A DNA stretch of 37,772 bases. Origin: Acidaminobacter sp. GTDB taxonomy: Bacteria > Bacillota > Clostridia > Peptostreptococcales > Acidaminobacteraceae. The translations under genes and the position numbers were made by a program. Each line of letters starts with the position of its first letter. Position 1 is the stretch's first letter. Location of the stretch: contig NZ_JAOTSB010000026.1 in assembly GCF_030247605.1 (NCBI RefSeq), positions 1 to 37,772 on the forward strand, in the 5' to 3' direction. Under the pieces are notes generated by a model, which was not told the origin of the DNA, did not search any database, and worked only from the letters and a program-made list of their open reading frames with translations. Of this stretch, positions 1 through 8,504 are shown in pieces.

Positions 1-32
1 TTAACTGAGCCTAATTTTCACCTCACACTACC

Positions 33-160
33 AGCCGTGCACCTCGCTCCGCTGCGCTGCGCTTCGGTCGCGGGCTGCGCCCTATATAAACAAAGGCAGC
101 ACCGCACTTCAGAGAGCAAGCTCTCTTTCGCACGGTGCAGCCTTTGTTTATGCACGGCTG
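33..160. repeat. Nested inverted repeat downstream of glgP
   Basis: Outer arms CAGCCGTGCA (about 33-42) and TGCACGGCTG (151-160) are perfectly complementary. Inside them lies a long imperfect hairpin whose arms run about 86-117 and 120-150, with ATAAACAAAGGC and GCACCG blocks matching across a short loop at GAGAGCAAGCTCTC. A GC-rich stretch (43-80) sits only on the left side. It begins just after the glgP stop and may act as its terminator, but there is no good T-run, so a repeat element is equally likely. Confidence 0.55.
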
Positions 161-164
161 TTAG

Positions 165-2531
165 CTATCGCGAATAAACGCTGTTAGCCTTCCAAATGTC
201 TTCCGCATACTCCTTAATCGTCCGATCTGACGAAAACTTTCCGGCGCCAGCTATATTCATCCAGCACTTCCTCGCCCAGGCCATACGGTCCAGGTAGGCA
301 TCGTTGACCTTCTGCTGTGCCTCTCTGTAACTTGCAAAGTCTTTCAAGATCATGAAGACATCCGGTGAATGCCAATCCGCGCCCAACAGCAGCGCGTCAT
401 GAAGTTCCTTAAAAATGCCGGTGCCGCCATCGCTGAAAGTGCCGTCCACCAGGGAATCCACCACTTTCTTCAAGCCTTTGGTCTTCCGGAATTCCCCGGA
501 TGGCTTATAGGTGGCCTTGATCCGCTCGATTTCCTCGACTCTGAGGCCAAAGATGAAGTTGTTCTCTTCTCCCGCCTCTTCGACAATTTCAATGTTCGCG
601 CCATCATAAGTGCCCAGGGTTGGCGCGCCATTCAGCATGAATTTCATATTGCCGGTTCCGGACGCTTCCTTACCTGCTGTTGAGGTCTGCTCAGACACGT
701 CCGCTGCCGGGAAGAGCATCTCACCATAAGAGACGTCGTAATTCTCGACAAAGACAACCTTGAGCTTGCCCGCCATCTCCGGATCCCCGTTGACAAGGGC
801 TTTAACCTCCTGGATAAACTTGATGATGCCCTTAGCCCTCAAATAGCCCGGGGCTGCCTTGGCGCCAAAGATAAAGGTCCGCGGTACAATCTTCATAGAC
901 TTGTCCTTCTTCAACCTATAGTACAAATCCAGAATTTGAAACGCATTCAGCAGCTGCCGCTTGTATTCGTGCAGCCGCTTGATCTGGATGTCATAAATAG
1001 AGTAAGTGTCAATTTCAACACCCTCATGCTCCAAAATGTAGGCTGCCAGCTGGTTTTTCTTCAGCTGCTTGATCTCTAAAAACCGCTCCAGCACTGCCGG
1101 ATCGTCCGCAAAGGCCTCCAGCTTCCTCAGTTCATCCAAATGCGTGATCCAGCGGTCAGACCCGAGCAGCTCAGTGATGAAATCCGACAGCTCCGGATTC
1201 GCCTTCAGCAGCCACCGCCGCTGGGTAATCCCGTTGGTCTTGTTGTTGAACCTCTCGGGATACAGCTTATACCAGTCCTTCAGTTCGCTGTTAATTAAAA
1301 GTCCCGTGTGCAGCTGGGCGACGCCGTTAACAGAAAATGAACCGTAAATTGACAAAAACGCCATCCGGACGCGTCTGTCATGGATGATCTCATACTTCGA
1401 CACGTCCTCCAGCGGCACCCCTAGCCCTTTCAGCTCCCTTAGAAGCTGTTCGTTGATCTTCAGGATCACACTGTAAACCGCCGGCAGAAGCTTCTTATAA
1501 AGCTTGATATCCCAGGTCTCCAGAGCCTCCGCCAAAATGGTGTGATTGGTATAGGCAAAGGTCTTCGTGACAATCTTCCAAGACTTATTCCATGACACGC
1601 CCTCTACTGACGTTAGCAGCCGCATCATCTCAGGAATCGCCACCGCAGGGTGGGTGTCGTTCAGCTGAATGGCATTCAGCTCTGCAAACCGTTCAAAATC
1701 TCCATAAACTGCCTTGTGCCTTCTCATTAAATCCTGAAGGGACGCCGACACGAAGAAATATTGCTGCCTGAGCCTGAGCAGCTTGCCTTTGTCGTTGGAA
1801 TCGTTGGGATACAGGACTTTGGTGATGGTTTCCGCGTGATTTTTCTCACGTACCGCACGGTCATAGTTCTGCAGATTGAACTGCTCAAAATCAAAGGGCT
1901 GGAGAGGCTCTGCCTTCCATAGCCGCAAGGTATTGATCGTTTCCCCGCCGTAACCCACTATGGGCGTGTCGTAGGGGATGGCCTTGACGTCACCATCGGC
2001 AAAACCCACGGTGACTGCTTCATCTGCGCGGCGAATGGACCAGGGATCGCCATATTCCAGCCAGTTGTCCGCCTCTTCGACCTGAAAACCCTCCACAAAC
2101 CGCTGCTTGAAAATGCCAAACTCGTAGCGGATGCCGTAGCCGTTCAGCGGATAGCCGTGGGTCGCCGCCGAGTCGAGAAAGCATGCCGCGAGCCGTCCCA
2201 GACCGCCATTGCCAAGCCCCGCGTCCGGTTCTGCCTGCTCGACGGCATTTAGGTCGATCCCGAGGGCCTCCAGCTGCGCTGCCACTTCCCCATGCTGTCT
2301 CAAATTGATCAGATTGTTGCCGAGGGCCCGCCCCATCAGGTACTCCGCAGACAGGTAGCTGGCATGCTTTAATCCCTCAAATTTTTTCTCCGACGCCTGC
2401 CACCGCGGCACGAGATCCTGCATCAGCGCTTTCGACAGCGCGATGTATTGTTCCTTCGGGTGACAACGCTCAAAATCCTTGCCAAAGGTGGTTAATGCCC
2501 AGACGTAAGTCCTCTCTCTCAAATCGTCCAT
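165..2531 (-). CDS. glgP: Glycogen/alpha-glucan phosphorylase
   Basis: This is a cytoplasmic PLP enzyme that releases glucose-1-phosphate from the ends of alpha-1,4-glucan chains. The protein has 788 residues, full length for the glycogen/starch phosphorylase family (GT35). The PLP-binding signature EASGTGNMKF is present, with the Schiff-base lysine at about residue 630, followed by the family's NGAPTLGTYDGANIE stretch. The N-terminal YLSAEYLMGR motif and the GNGGLGRLAACFLDS loop are also intact. The ATG lies 3 bp after the malQ stop, and its purine-rich ribosome site (GGGAGGG) is inside the end of malQ, so translation is probably coupled. MalQ and GlgP together degrade maltodextrin or storage glucan. 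It is the last gene of the pair and is followed by a large inverted repeat. The identification is very secure. Confidence 0.97.
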   Translation of the reverse strand: MDDLRERTYVWALTTFGKDFERCHPKEQYIALSKALMQDLVPRWQASEKKFEGLKHASYLSAEYLMGRALGNNLINLRQHGEVAAQLEALGIDLNAVEQAEPDAGLGNGGLGRLAACFLDSAATHGYPLNGYGIRYEFGIFKQRFVEGFQVEEADNWLEYGDPWSIRRADEAVTVGFADGDVKAIPYDTPIVGYGGETINTLRLWKAEPLQPFDFEQFNLQNYDRAVREKNHAETITKVLYPNDSNDKGKLLRLRQQYFFVSASLQDLMRRHKAVYGDFERFAELNAIQLNDTHPAVAIPEMMRLLTSVEGVSWNKSWKIVTKTFAYTNHTILAEALETWDIKLYKKLLPAVYSVILKINEQLLRELKGLGVPLEDVSKYEIIHDRRVRMAFLSIYGSFSVNGVAQLHTGLLINSELKDWYKLYPERFNNKTNGITQRRWLLKANPELSDFITELLGSDRWITHLDELRKLEAFADDPAVLERFLEIKQLKKNQLAAYILEHEGVEIDTYSIYDIQIKRLHEYKRQLLNAFQILDLYYRLKKDKSMKIVPRTFIFGAKAAPGYLRAKGIIKFIQEVKALVNGDPEMAGKLKVVFVENYDVSYGEMLFPAADVSEQTSTAGKEASGTGNMKFMLNGAPTLGTYDGANIEIVEEAGEENNFIFGLRVEEIERIKATYKPSGEFRKTKGLKKVVDSLVDGTFSDGGTGIFKELHDALLLGADWHSPDVFMILKDFASYREAQQKVNDAYLDRMAWARKCWMNIAGAGKFSSDRTIKEYAEDIWKANSVYSR

Positions 2532-2534
2532 AAC

Positions 2535-4019
2535 CTACCGATCCCTCCCATAAAGCTGTGTCAGCCCGCGGATTCTTTCGGCCAGGGCCGGCGTCAGCGC
2601 GGATTCCTCCAGGCGCCAGGTCCAGTTGTTGCCGATGGTCGAGGGCACATTAATCCTCGCAGAATTATCGAGATCCAAAAAGTCCTGTATAGGCGCGACG
2701 GCAAGGTTCGCCGTCGAACTCCACGCCCCCCGGATCATGCCCCAGTTCAGGCCTTCATCATAATTCAGCTTCAGATAATTGACTGCCTTCCTAAATTCCT
2801 TCTTCGGGATATTGTCCAGCCACCCGGAAATGGTCTCGTTGTCGTGGGTCCCGGTGTAGATGACGGCATTCTGCGTGAGGTGATGCGGCAGATAGAAGCT
2901 TTCGACCTCCGGATCAAAGGCGAACTGCAGGACCTTCATGCCGGGATACCCCGTCGCTTCAATCAATTGCTTCACCTCGGGGGTGAGATAGCCAAGGTCC
3001 TCGGCAATAATGTTCAGTGGCCCCAGGGCTTTGTGAATCGCTTTGAACAGGGCGAGGCCTGGTCCTTTCACCCACTTGCCCGCAGCGGCGGTTTCCGCGC
3101 CATACTCGACCTCCCAGTAGGCTTCAAAGCCCCTGAAATGATCGATTCTGAGTGCGTCGTACCTGGTGAAGCTGTGTCGGATTCGCTCAATCCACCACCG
3201 GTAGCCATCCTGCTTCATTTGCTTCCAGTTATAGATAGGATTCCCCCAAAGCTGTCCGGTCTCCGAAAAGGCATCCGGCGGTACTCCGGCCACGGTCAGG
3301 GGTTTGTGATCCGTTCCCAGCTTGAAATAGTCTGGTCTGGCCCAAACATCCGCACTGTCCTCCGCGACATAAATGGGCAGGTCGCCAATGATGCTAACGC
3401 CCTTTTGATTGGCATAGTGCTTCAGTCGCTGCCACTGCATCTCAAAGAAGTATTGAGTGAACACCCAAAACTTGATTTCCTCCTGGTAAGCTGCTTCAAA
3501 TGCCAGGACCTCGGGCGAGCCTACGTGTCTGTATTCCCGGTCCCAGTCTGACCAGGCTTTGTCGGACTGAAAATCTTTGATGGCCATGTAGAGCGCGAAG
3601 TAACGGAGCCATTCTCCCTGCTCCTTCAAATAGTCTGTCAAAGTCTCCTCCATAGTGCTTTCGGCTCTTTTATAAGCCTTTTTTAGAAGCCCCATCTTAG
3701 CCTTGAACAGATGACCATAGTCGATAGGCTTCGACTCTTTCTCCAGTCTGGCTTTGGAAACCTCAAATTTTGAGAGATAACCCAATTCAACAAAGGTTTT
3801 CAGATCAATAAAATAGGGGTTTCCAGCAAAAGCCGACAGGCACTGGTAGGGAGAATCCCCGTAGCTTGTGACGCCGAGGGGCAGAATTTGCCAGTTTTTT
3901 TGACCCGCCGCTTCAAGAAAGTCGACGAAATTATAGGCGGATTTACCAAAGTCTCCTATGCCATAAGGTCCCGGCAGCGAAAAGATGGGTAACAGTATAC
4001 CGCTGGAGCGCTTTGTCAT
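2535..4019 (-). CDS. malQ: 4-alpha-glucanotransferase (GH77 amylomaltase)
   Basis: This enzyme transfers alpha-1,4-glucan segments between maltodextrins, making chains long enough for GlgP. GH77 landmarks are visible: IGDLPIYVAEDSADVW near residue 211, the nucleophile Asp in ALRIDHFRG (about D293), the acid/base Glu in IAEDLGYLTPE (about E340) and the transition-state Asp in TGTHDNETISGW (about D393). I place the start at the ATG at 4019, giving 494 aa. An upstream in-frame GTG at 4028 lies inside the ribosome site AAGAGGTG, which is correctly spaced for 4019. It is the first gene of the malQ-glgP operon. No clear strong promoter was found; a weak CTGACA/CAGAAT pair on the minus strand lies around 4113-4142. 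Confidence 0.96.
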   Translation of the reverse strand: MTKRSSGILLPIFSLPGPYGIGDFGKSAYNFVDFLEAAGQKNWQILPLGVTSYGDSPYQCLSAFAGNPYFIDLKTFVELGYLSKFEVSKARLEKESKPIDYGHLFKAKMGLLKKAYKRAESTMEETLTDYLKEQGEWLRYFALYMAIKDFQSDKAWSDWDREYRHVGSPEVLAFEAAYQEEIKFWVFTQYFFEMQWQRLKHYANQKGVSIIGDLPIYVAEDSADVWARPDYFKLGTDHKPLTVAGVPPDAFSETGQLWGNPIYNWKQMKQDGYRWWIERIRHSFTRYDALRIDHFRGFEAYWEVEYGAETAAAGKWVKGPGLALFKAIHKALGPLNIIAEDLGYLTPEVKQLIEATGYPGMKVLQFAFDPEVESFYLPHHLTQNAVIYTGTHDNETISGWLDNIPKKEFRKAVNYLKLNYDEGLNWGMIRGAWSSTANLAVAPIQDFLDLDNSARINVPSTIGNNWTWRLEESALTPALAERIRGLTQLYGRDR

Positions 4020-4028
4020 GATGTTCAC

Positions 4029-4348
4029 CTCTTGTGGTGTGATTTGAGTTGCGATTTTGTTAATGCAAGGTCAAGTTATTCATTTCTACCCAACTATTTT
4101 GAAGCGTCACAGATTCTGTTGCGTTGATAATTAATTGTCAGCATTTAGAAATTCACGGGTATATATGTACATCAGAAGGTTATGGAACGTGGTGGTGAAT
4201 GGTGACCATCGGCAAAATAAAATATTATTTTTTTGGACAGATCCAGTTGTTTTCTCAGCTTGGTTTATGGGTATAATATTCTTGTTGTTATCATTTCAAT
4301 TTTGATTTTGTTATATATGTTTTATCATAAACTATAGAGTGTCAAGGG
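4029..4348. promoter_or_regulatory. Divergent intergenic region malQ / adaptor gene
   Basis: This is a 320-bp AT-rich gap between divergent operons. Toward the efflux operon there is a good -10 hexamer, TATAAT at 4272-4277. The best -35 candidate is TTGTTT at 4247-4252 with a long 19-bp spacer, so the promoter call is tentative. A short palindrome ATGGTGACCAT lies near 4199-4209. No gene or RNA motif was recognised here. Confidence 0.45.
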
Positions 4349-4357
4349 GTGTTCCAG

Positions 4358-5599
4358 TTGAAGATGAAGAAATGGATCCTGGCAGGCGTTGTCATAGCCG
4401 CAGCCGCAGCCGTATTTGTATTTTGGAATGGTCGAAGTGAGCCACTGGCGGATTACTGGGTAGTCCAGGAACAGCCTTTTACGCAAACGGTGACTGCGTC
4501 AGGGAAGATTCTGGCGGCCCGAAAAATTGAGATTAAGTCAGAAGTTTCAGGAACCTTGAGCAATTTCTCGTTGAATGTGGGTGATGCCGTAGCAGAGGGT
4601 CAGACGCTTTTCTCGCTGGACGGCAGTGATGTCGAACGCAGCATCCAGGAGCGTCAGGCGGCTTTAAGCGCTGCACGGGCCCGCTACCGCGCCGTCACCG
4701 AGGTATCCCTCCCTACCGCACAGGAAACCGTCATACAGCTTGAGGCGGCGCTTGAACAGCTAAATAAGCAGCTCGAAGATACCAATGTTTTATTTGAGAG
4801 CGGCGCCGTGGCTAAAACCGCTGTGGACGATTTGGAACACCAGATTACCCTTCAATTGTCAAAAATCGCCTCAGCAAAAGCCTCTGCCAACGCTTACGCT
4901 TCCGGAGGCGCTTCTGTTTCTGAAGCTGCGGCCGGCGTCAGTCAAGCCCTTGAAGCCCTGGAGACCGCCAAAAATCAGCGGCAGAAATATGCTGTCACTG
5001 CACCCTTCTCCGGCACGGTTCTTGAGCGTCTTCGCGAACCCGGCGAATATGTCCAGGCGGGCACGACGCTTGTAACTTTGATTGATCCTTCCAGCTACTA
5101 CGCTGAGATTGAGCTTGAGGAGCGAAAAGTGGGATTGATCGAGATTGGCCAGCGGGTCCTGGTGTGGCCTGAAAGCTATCCATCGAAGGCCGTTGAGGCC
5201 GAGGTCTCAAAAATACTTCCAAAAGTGGAGGACGCCACCGGAACTGTTAAGATTCAGATCAAGCTGGCGTCGTCAGCTGATTTTCTTATTGAAAATTTGT
5301 CCGTCCAGGTTGAAATTGTCATTCGCACCTTGCCGGCCGCCATTATTCTGCCGGCCCAGGCTTTATGGAATGCCGAAGCATCTGAGGTGCTCGTCGAGCA
5401 GGATGGCCGCGTTGCCAGCAAACCGGTGAAGCTCGAAGCGGTTGGCCTTTCGGATTATCTGGTGCTCGAAGGCTTGAGTGTCGGTGAAGCGGTGCTGGAT
5501 CCGGCTTCCGAGCTGGCGCCCGGCGACGAAGTGATTTTAGCCGATGGTGGCGGCGCCAACACAACCGCTGAAGATGACAAGACGGGTGAGACGCCATGA
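4358..5599 (+). CDS. Membrane fusion/periplasmic-adaptor-type protein (HlyD/MacA family)
   Basis: This is the adaptor subunit of a MacAB-like transporter, working outside the membrane with the permease and ATPase encoded next. The N-terminus has one hydrophobic anchor (WILAGVVIAAAAAVFVFW). Two half-lipoyl motifs (around SGTLSNFSLNVGDAVAEGQ and APFSGTVLERLREPGEYVQAG) flank a coiled-coil hairpin of about 120 residues rich in Ala, Gln and Glu. A beta-barrel region follows, with an acidic, Thr-rich tail at the C-terminus. A TTG at 4358 has AAGGGG 8 bp upstream. The more upstream GTG (4349) lies in the ribosome site itself, and an ATG at 4364 is a further option. The stop overlaps the permease start by 4 bp (ATGA), so the genes form an operon. 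The substrate is unknown. Confidence 0.9.
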   Translation: MKMKKWILAGVVIAAAAAVFVFWNGRSEPLADYWVVQEQPFTQTVTASGKILAARKIEIKSEVSGTLSNFSLNVGDAVAEGQTLFSLDGSDVERSIQERQAALSAARARYRAVTEVSLPTAQETVIQLEAALEQLNKQLEDTNVLFESGAVAKTAVDDLEHQITLQLSKIASAKASANAYASGGASVSEAAAGVSQALEALETAKNQRQKYAVTAPFSGTVLERLREPGEYVQAGTTLVTLIDPSSYYAEIELEERKVGLIEIGQRVLVWPESYPSKAVEAEVSKILPKVEDATGTVKIQIKLASSADFLIENLSVQVEIVIRTLPAAIILPAQALWNAEASEVLVEQDGRVASKPVKLEAVGLSDYLVLEGLSVGEAVLDPASELAPGDEVILADGGGANTTAEDDKTGETP

Positions 5600-6813
5600 T
5601 GTTCGAGCTGAAAATTGCCCTTCGTTTTCTCAAAGACGGGCGAGGACAGACGACGTTCATTCTGCTGGGCATAGCCATTGGGGTCGCTGTTCAGATTTTT
5701 CTGGGCACCCTGATCAGCGGACTGCAAAAGGACCTGGTCAATGGCACCGTAGGCTCGAGCCCGCACATGACATTTTCAGCGGCAGAGACTGCTGATGCCA
5801 GTGGTCTCAGTTCGGCAAACGGTTTTGTCGCTTCCAGTGCCGGGAATTTTTCCCGTCAGGAAAAGACGCTGGACAATTGGCGGCCCCTTTTGGCGACCTT
5901 GGATCAGGCGACCGAGACGACAGCAGTTTCTCCGGTCGCTGAAGGCAGCGGGTTTCTCTTGAAGAGCGGGGAACGTTGGCCTATACTCGTTCGCGGTATT
6001 GAGCCTGAGCGAGCAAACGAAATCTACGAACTTAAAAGCAAACTGAGCGCAGGGACTTATGTCGTCGAAGGGGATCAAGTGCTCATAGGGACGTCCTTAG
6101 CCGCAGAAGCGCTGCTTGAGACAGGAGATACCTTTACCCTGGAACTCCCCGGCGGTCAGCGCCAAAGTCTGACGGTGGCCGGAATCTTCGATCTTGGAAA
6201 CAACAGCCTCAACGAGACCTGGCTGTTTATGTCCTTGTCCCGGGCTCAGAGACTTCTGGGCTTTGGGGATGATATCAGCCGCGTCGAGGTTCAGGTTGAG
6301 GATGTTTTCGCGGCAGACCTGCTTGCAGAAGCTTACGAGAAGCAATTTATAGGCATTAAATCAGAGAACTGGAAGGTTCAGAACGCCAGCCTGTTGTCTG
6401 CCCTCACCAGCCAAAGCAGCTCGTCGCTGACGATTCAGGCCTTCGTTCTTTTAGCGATTACCCTTGGCATAGCCAGCGTTCTGGCGGTGTCTGTCGTACA
6501 AAAGTCAAAGCAGATTGGCATCCTGAAAGCCATGGGTACCTCGAGCGCCAGCGCGAGCAGAATCTTCCTATTCCAAGGTGGCATACTGGGGCTGCTCGGC
6601 TCTGTTTTAGGCAGCGGCATGGGCTATGCCCTGACACAAGCCTTCCTTTGGGGCACCTCCATTCAGACCGGGGAAGCGCTGTTTCCTTTGGAGTTTGACC
6701 CGGCAGCGGCTGGAACGATCATTGCTATTGCCACGGTGGCCAGCATTGTATCGGCGCTGTTTCCTGCAAGGCGTTCGGCCAGTTTGAACCCTATAGACGT
6801 TATCAGGGGTTGA
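5596..6813 (+). CDS. ABC transporter permease (FtsX/MacB-like)
   Basis: This is the membrane subunit of the MacAB-like transporter. The 405 aa follow the MacB permease plan. There is an N-terminal TM segment (TTFILLGIAIGVAVQIFLGTL). A large extracytoplasmic domain of about 230 residues contains the MacB_PCD-like stretch (VSPVAEGSGFLLKSG... VRGIEPE). Three C-terminal TM segments carry the FtsX motif, including KSKQIGILKAMGTSSASASRIF between TM2 and TM3, and the tail ends ALFPARRSASLNPIDVIRG. Start ATG overlaps the adaptor stop and a second Met follows immediately. It lies 44 bp upstream of the ATPase start chosen here. The family is secure; the transported molecule (drug, peptide or lipid) is not visible from sequence. 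Confidence 0.93.
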   Translation: MMFELKIALRFLKDGRGQTTFILLGIAIGVAVQIFLGTLISGLQKDLVNGTVGSSPHMTFSAAETADASGLSSANGFVASSAGNFSRQEKTLDNWRPLLATLDQATETTAVSPVAEGSGFLLKSGERWPILVRGIEPERANEIYELKSKLSAGTYVVEGDQVLIGTSLAAEALLETGDTFTLELPGGQRQSLTVAGIFDLGNNSLNETWLFMSLSRAQRLLGFGDDISRVEVQVEDVFAADLLAEAYEKQFIGIKSENWKVQNASLLSALTSQSSSSLTIQAFVLLAITLGIASVLAVSVVQKSKQIGILKAMGTSSASASRIFLFQGGILGLLGSVLGSGMGYALTQAFLWGTSIQTGEALFPLEFDPAAAGTIIAIATVASIVSALFPARRSASLNPIDVIRG

Positions 6814-6857
6814 TAGTATAAATGAGCACTACTCTGCACAGTAAAGGAGCGATTCCT

Positions 6858-7649
6858 ATGGCATCCCCACTTCTCGAAGCCAGTGAATTGACCATGGTCT
6901 ATGGCACCGTCGTTAAAACCCACGCCCTAAAGGGTGTTAACCTGACTATAAATTCCGGTGAATTTTCAAGTATAATTGGCTACTCCGGTTCAGGCAAAAC
7001 AACACTTCTCAACATTCTTGGCACACTGGACCGTCCTACCAGCGGAACGCTGCGCCTCTTGGGTGAAGACATCACTAAGATGAGCGATGAGCAGCTGGCC
7101 ATTTTCAGAAACCGTAATTTAGGATTCATCTTTCAGTTCCATCATTTGCTGCCGGAATTTAGTGCCCTCGAAAACGTCCTCATGCCGACCTGGATCCAGT
7201 CCAAAAATGGCAGTATGAAAATGGCGTCCCGGGCGAAAGAGCTTTTGGAGCTGGTTGGACTCAAAGACCGCATCAACAATAAGGCAACCGCGTTGTCCGG
7301 CGGCCAGCAGCAACGGGTCGCTATCGCTAGAGCCTTGATCAATCAGCCTCAGCTGATCCTGGCGGATGAGCCAACAGGCAATCTCGACTCCGAGACCACA
7401 GAGCAGGTTTACGATCTGATGCGCAATATCAATGCCACTTTAAATACCGCCTTTGTTGTCGTCACGCATAACGACCACATTGCCGCTAAGTCCGACCGCA
7501 TCATTGAGATGAAGGACGGTCTGATTACAAGGGATTATCCGGCAGCTGCCATGGACAACGACGCTGTTTGGAAGGAAATTGCGCCAAAATATTGCCGCTA
7601 CTGCAACCGCGATTTGGAAACTGACGGCGCCACAGCGCTGCTGCTATGA
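6858..7649 (+). CDS. ABC transporter ATP-binding protein (MacB/LolD type)
   Basis: This is the ATPase of the upstream adaptor-permease pair. Walker A GYSGSGKT (residues 41-48), signature LSGGQQQR (146-153), Walker B LILADEP (about 167-172) and switch His204 in VVTHND are all present. The start is set at the ATG at 6858 because AAAGGAG lies 8 bp upstream. An in-frame ATG at 6822 has no ribosome site. The protein has 263 aa, about 30 longer than typical LolD/MacB ATPases. The extra C-terminal tail (from about residue 235) contains a CRYC pair (Cys246, Cys249) resembling half of a metal-binding ribbon, which is unusual. It is the last gene of the operon and is followed by a palindromic repeat. 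Confidence 0.94.
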   Translation: MASPLLEASELTMVYGTVVKTHALKGVNLTINSGEFSSIIGYSGSGKTTLLNILGTLDRPTSGTLRLLGEDITKMSDEQLAIFRNRNLGFIFQFHHLLPEFSALENVLMPTWIQSKNGSMKMASRAKELLELVGLKDRINNKATALSGGQQQRVAIARALINQPQLILADEPTGNLDSETTEQVYDLMRNINATLNTAFVVVTHNDHIAAKSDRIIEMKDGLITRDYPAAAMDNDAVWKEIAPKYCRYCNRDLETDGATALLL

Positions 7650-7661
7650 AGAACTTGTTAA

Positions 7662-7734
7662 AAAGTCGAAGTAGAAGCGGGGGTTGATAGGCGCTAGCCG
7701 CTGACACCCGCTTCCATTCCGACTTCCGTTTTGA
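7662..7734. repeat. Palindromic intergenic repeat, copy a (core GGTTGATAGGCG..AGCCGCTGACACC)
   Basis: The arms AGAAGCGGG and CCCGCTTC(C) extend outward to a match of AAAGTCG with CGACTT. They enclose a core built from GTTGATAGGCG and AGCCGCTGACACC. The same core type recurs near 22227-22341, 24365-24420 and 31760-31853 with different arms. It sits just after the efflux operon and may also act as a terminator hairpin. Confidence 0.65.
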
Positions 7735-7836
7735 AATTTTCTAATGACCTATTGTCACAAGCGTCATTCAGGCGTATGATTATGCCACAGGAAGTTGTCA
7801 TTAACCCTGACTTTCTAGTGGAAAGGAGTTGTTACT

Positions 7837-7995
7837 ATGTCAGAAAAAGACCTTGAAAAGATGAAGCAATTCCTCGAGGAAAAGAAAAAGAAAGAGCAGC
7901 ACAGCAGCCCTCAACATCCTGGGAAAACCCACGGACAGCACGCCAACACAAAAGGCTTTCACAATACCAAATCCGGCGGTCCAATCAGCAAATAA
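7837..7995 (+). CDS. Small basic His/Lys-rich protein of unknown function
   Basis: This is a 52-aa reading frame starting MSEKDLEKMKQFLEEKKKKE. An excellent ribosome site (GAAAGGAG, about 7821-7828) lies 8 bp before the ATG and a strong terminator follows. The first half is a charged amphipathic helix rich in Lys and Glu. The second half is hydrophilic, with five His (QH, QHP, THGQH, FHN) and a Gly-rich end FHNTKSGGPISK. There is no membrane segment or signal peptide. I believe similar short proteins exist in clostridia but cannot assign a function. The ribosome site, codon pattern and flanking terminator argue that it is real. Confidence 0.7.
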   Translation: MSEKDLEKMKQFLEEKKKKEQHSSPQHPGKTHGQHANTKGFHNTKSGGPISK

Positions 7996-8033
7996 AATTA
8001 GTGCCATTTAGCAATTTAGCACATCAGATCGAC

Positions 8034-8076
8034 AAAAAAGACGACCCTTCAATATAAAGGAGTCGTCTTTTTTTAT
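8034..8076. terminator. Bidirectional Rho-independent terminator
   Basis: The stem AAGACGACCCTT / AAGGAGTCGTCTT has an A-run on the left and a T-run (TTTTTTT) on the right. It can end transcription of the 52-aa gene (plus) and of the DUF5320-DUF134 operon (minus). Confidence 0.85.
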
Positions 8077-8085
8077 TTGTCATTT

Positions 8086-8448
8086 TTAAAAATTTACTGT
8101 CCCGCCGCGTCTTTGACGGCGCTTATGGCAGCCAGGGCCACATTGTATTTCATCTTTATCACAAAGCCTGTATTCGCCGCCTTCAATCCTCAATATGACG
8201 CCATTGACCAGCGACTGTGCCAGCTTATGCCTCGCACTGGTATAGATTCCCTGAACGGTAGTCCTTGCGACATTCATGTGCTTGGCACATTCCTCCTGGG
8301 TGAAGCCCACCAGATCAATTAAACGAATCGTTTCATATTCATCTACAGTCATAATGACGACGTCTTCCCGCTGGTCTGAGTCCATTGGGCCGAAGCTTGT
8401 GTTCTCTGGCATACTGCAGACTTTTCTCCATTTCATTGGTCTTGGCAT
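8086..8448 (-). CDS. DUF134 (UPF0251) helix-turn-helix protein
   Basis: This is a putative DNA-binding protein of 120 aa. It starts MPRPMKWRKVC, a hallmark of DUF134. The central region (about residues 35-80: TVDEYETIRLIDLVGFTQEECA and VARTTVQGIYTSARHKLAQSL) is a sigma70-region-4-like helix-turn-helix. The C-terminal part holds Cys residues (LCDKDEIQCGPGC) that could bind a metal. GGGGTGA is its ribosome site. It follows the DUF5320 gene on the same strand with a 56-bp gap. In many anaerobes these two families cluster with NifX/NafY-like iron-molybdenum cofactor proteins and Mrp ATPases, which are absent here. It may regulate its own operon. Confidence 0.9.
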   Translation of the reverse strand: MPRPMKWRKVCSMPENTSFGPMDSDQREDVVIMTVDEYETIRLIDLVGFTQEECAKHMNVARTTVQGIYTSARHKLAQSLVNGVILRIEGGEYRLCDKDEIQCGPGCHKRRQRRGGTVNF

Positions 8449-8504
8449 TTTTTCACCCCGGTTTTCATGATCTAAAACAGCAATTTCTAACGCCTTCGCT
8501 TTTA

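Noticed and set aside
2844..3551. Long open frame antisense to malQ
   Set aside because: It lies fully inside a secure gene on the other strand; open by codon bias only. The same applies to 9449-10105, 13035-14021, 23180-23818 and 31088-31687.
4202..4217. GTGACCATCGGCAAAA shared with about 35437-35452, and ACCATCGGC near 25850
   Set aside because: A 16-base match of one pair in a window this size is only mildly unexpected, and no common structure surrounds the copies.
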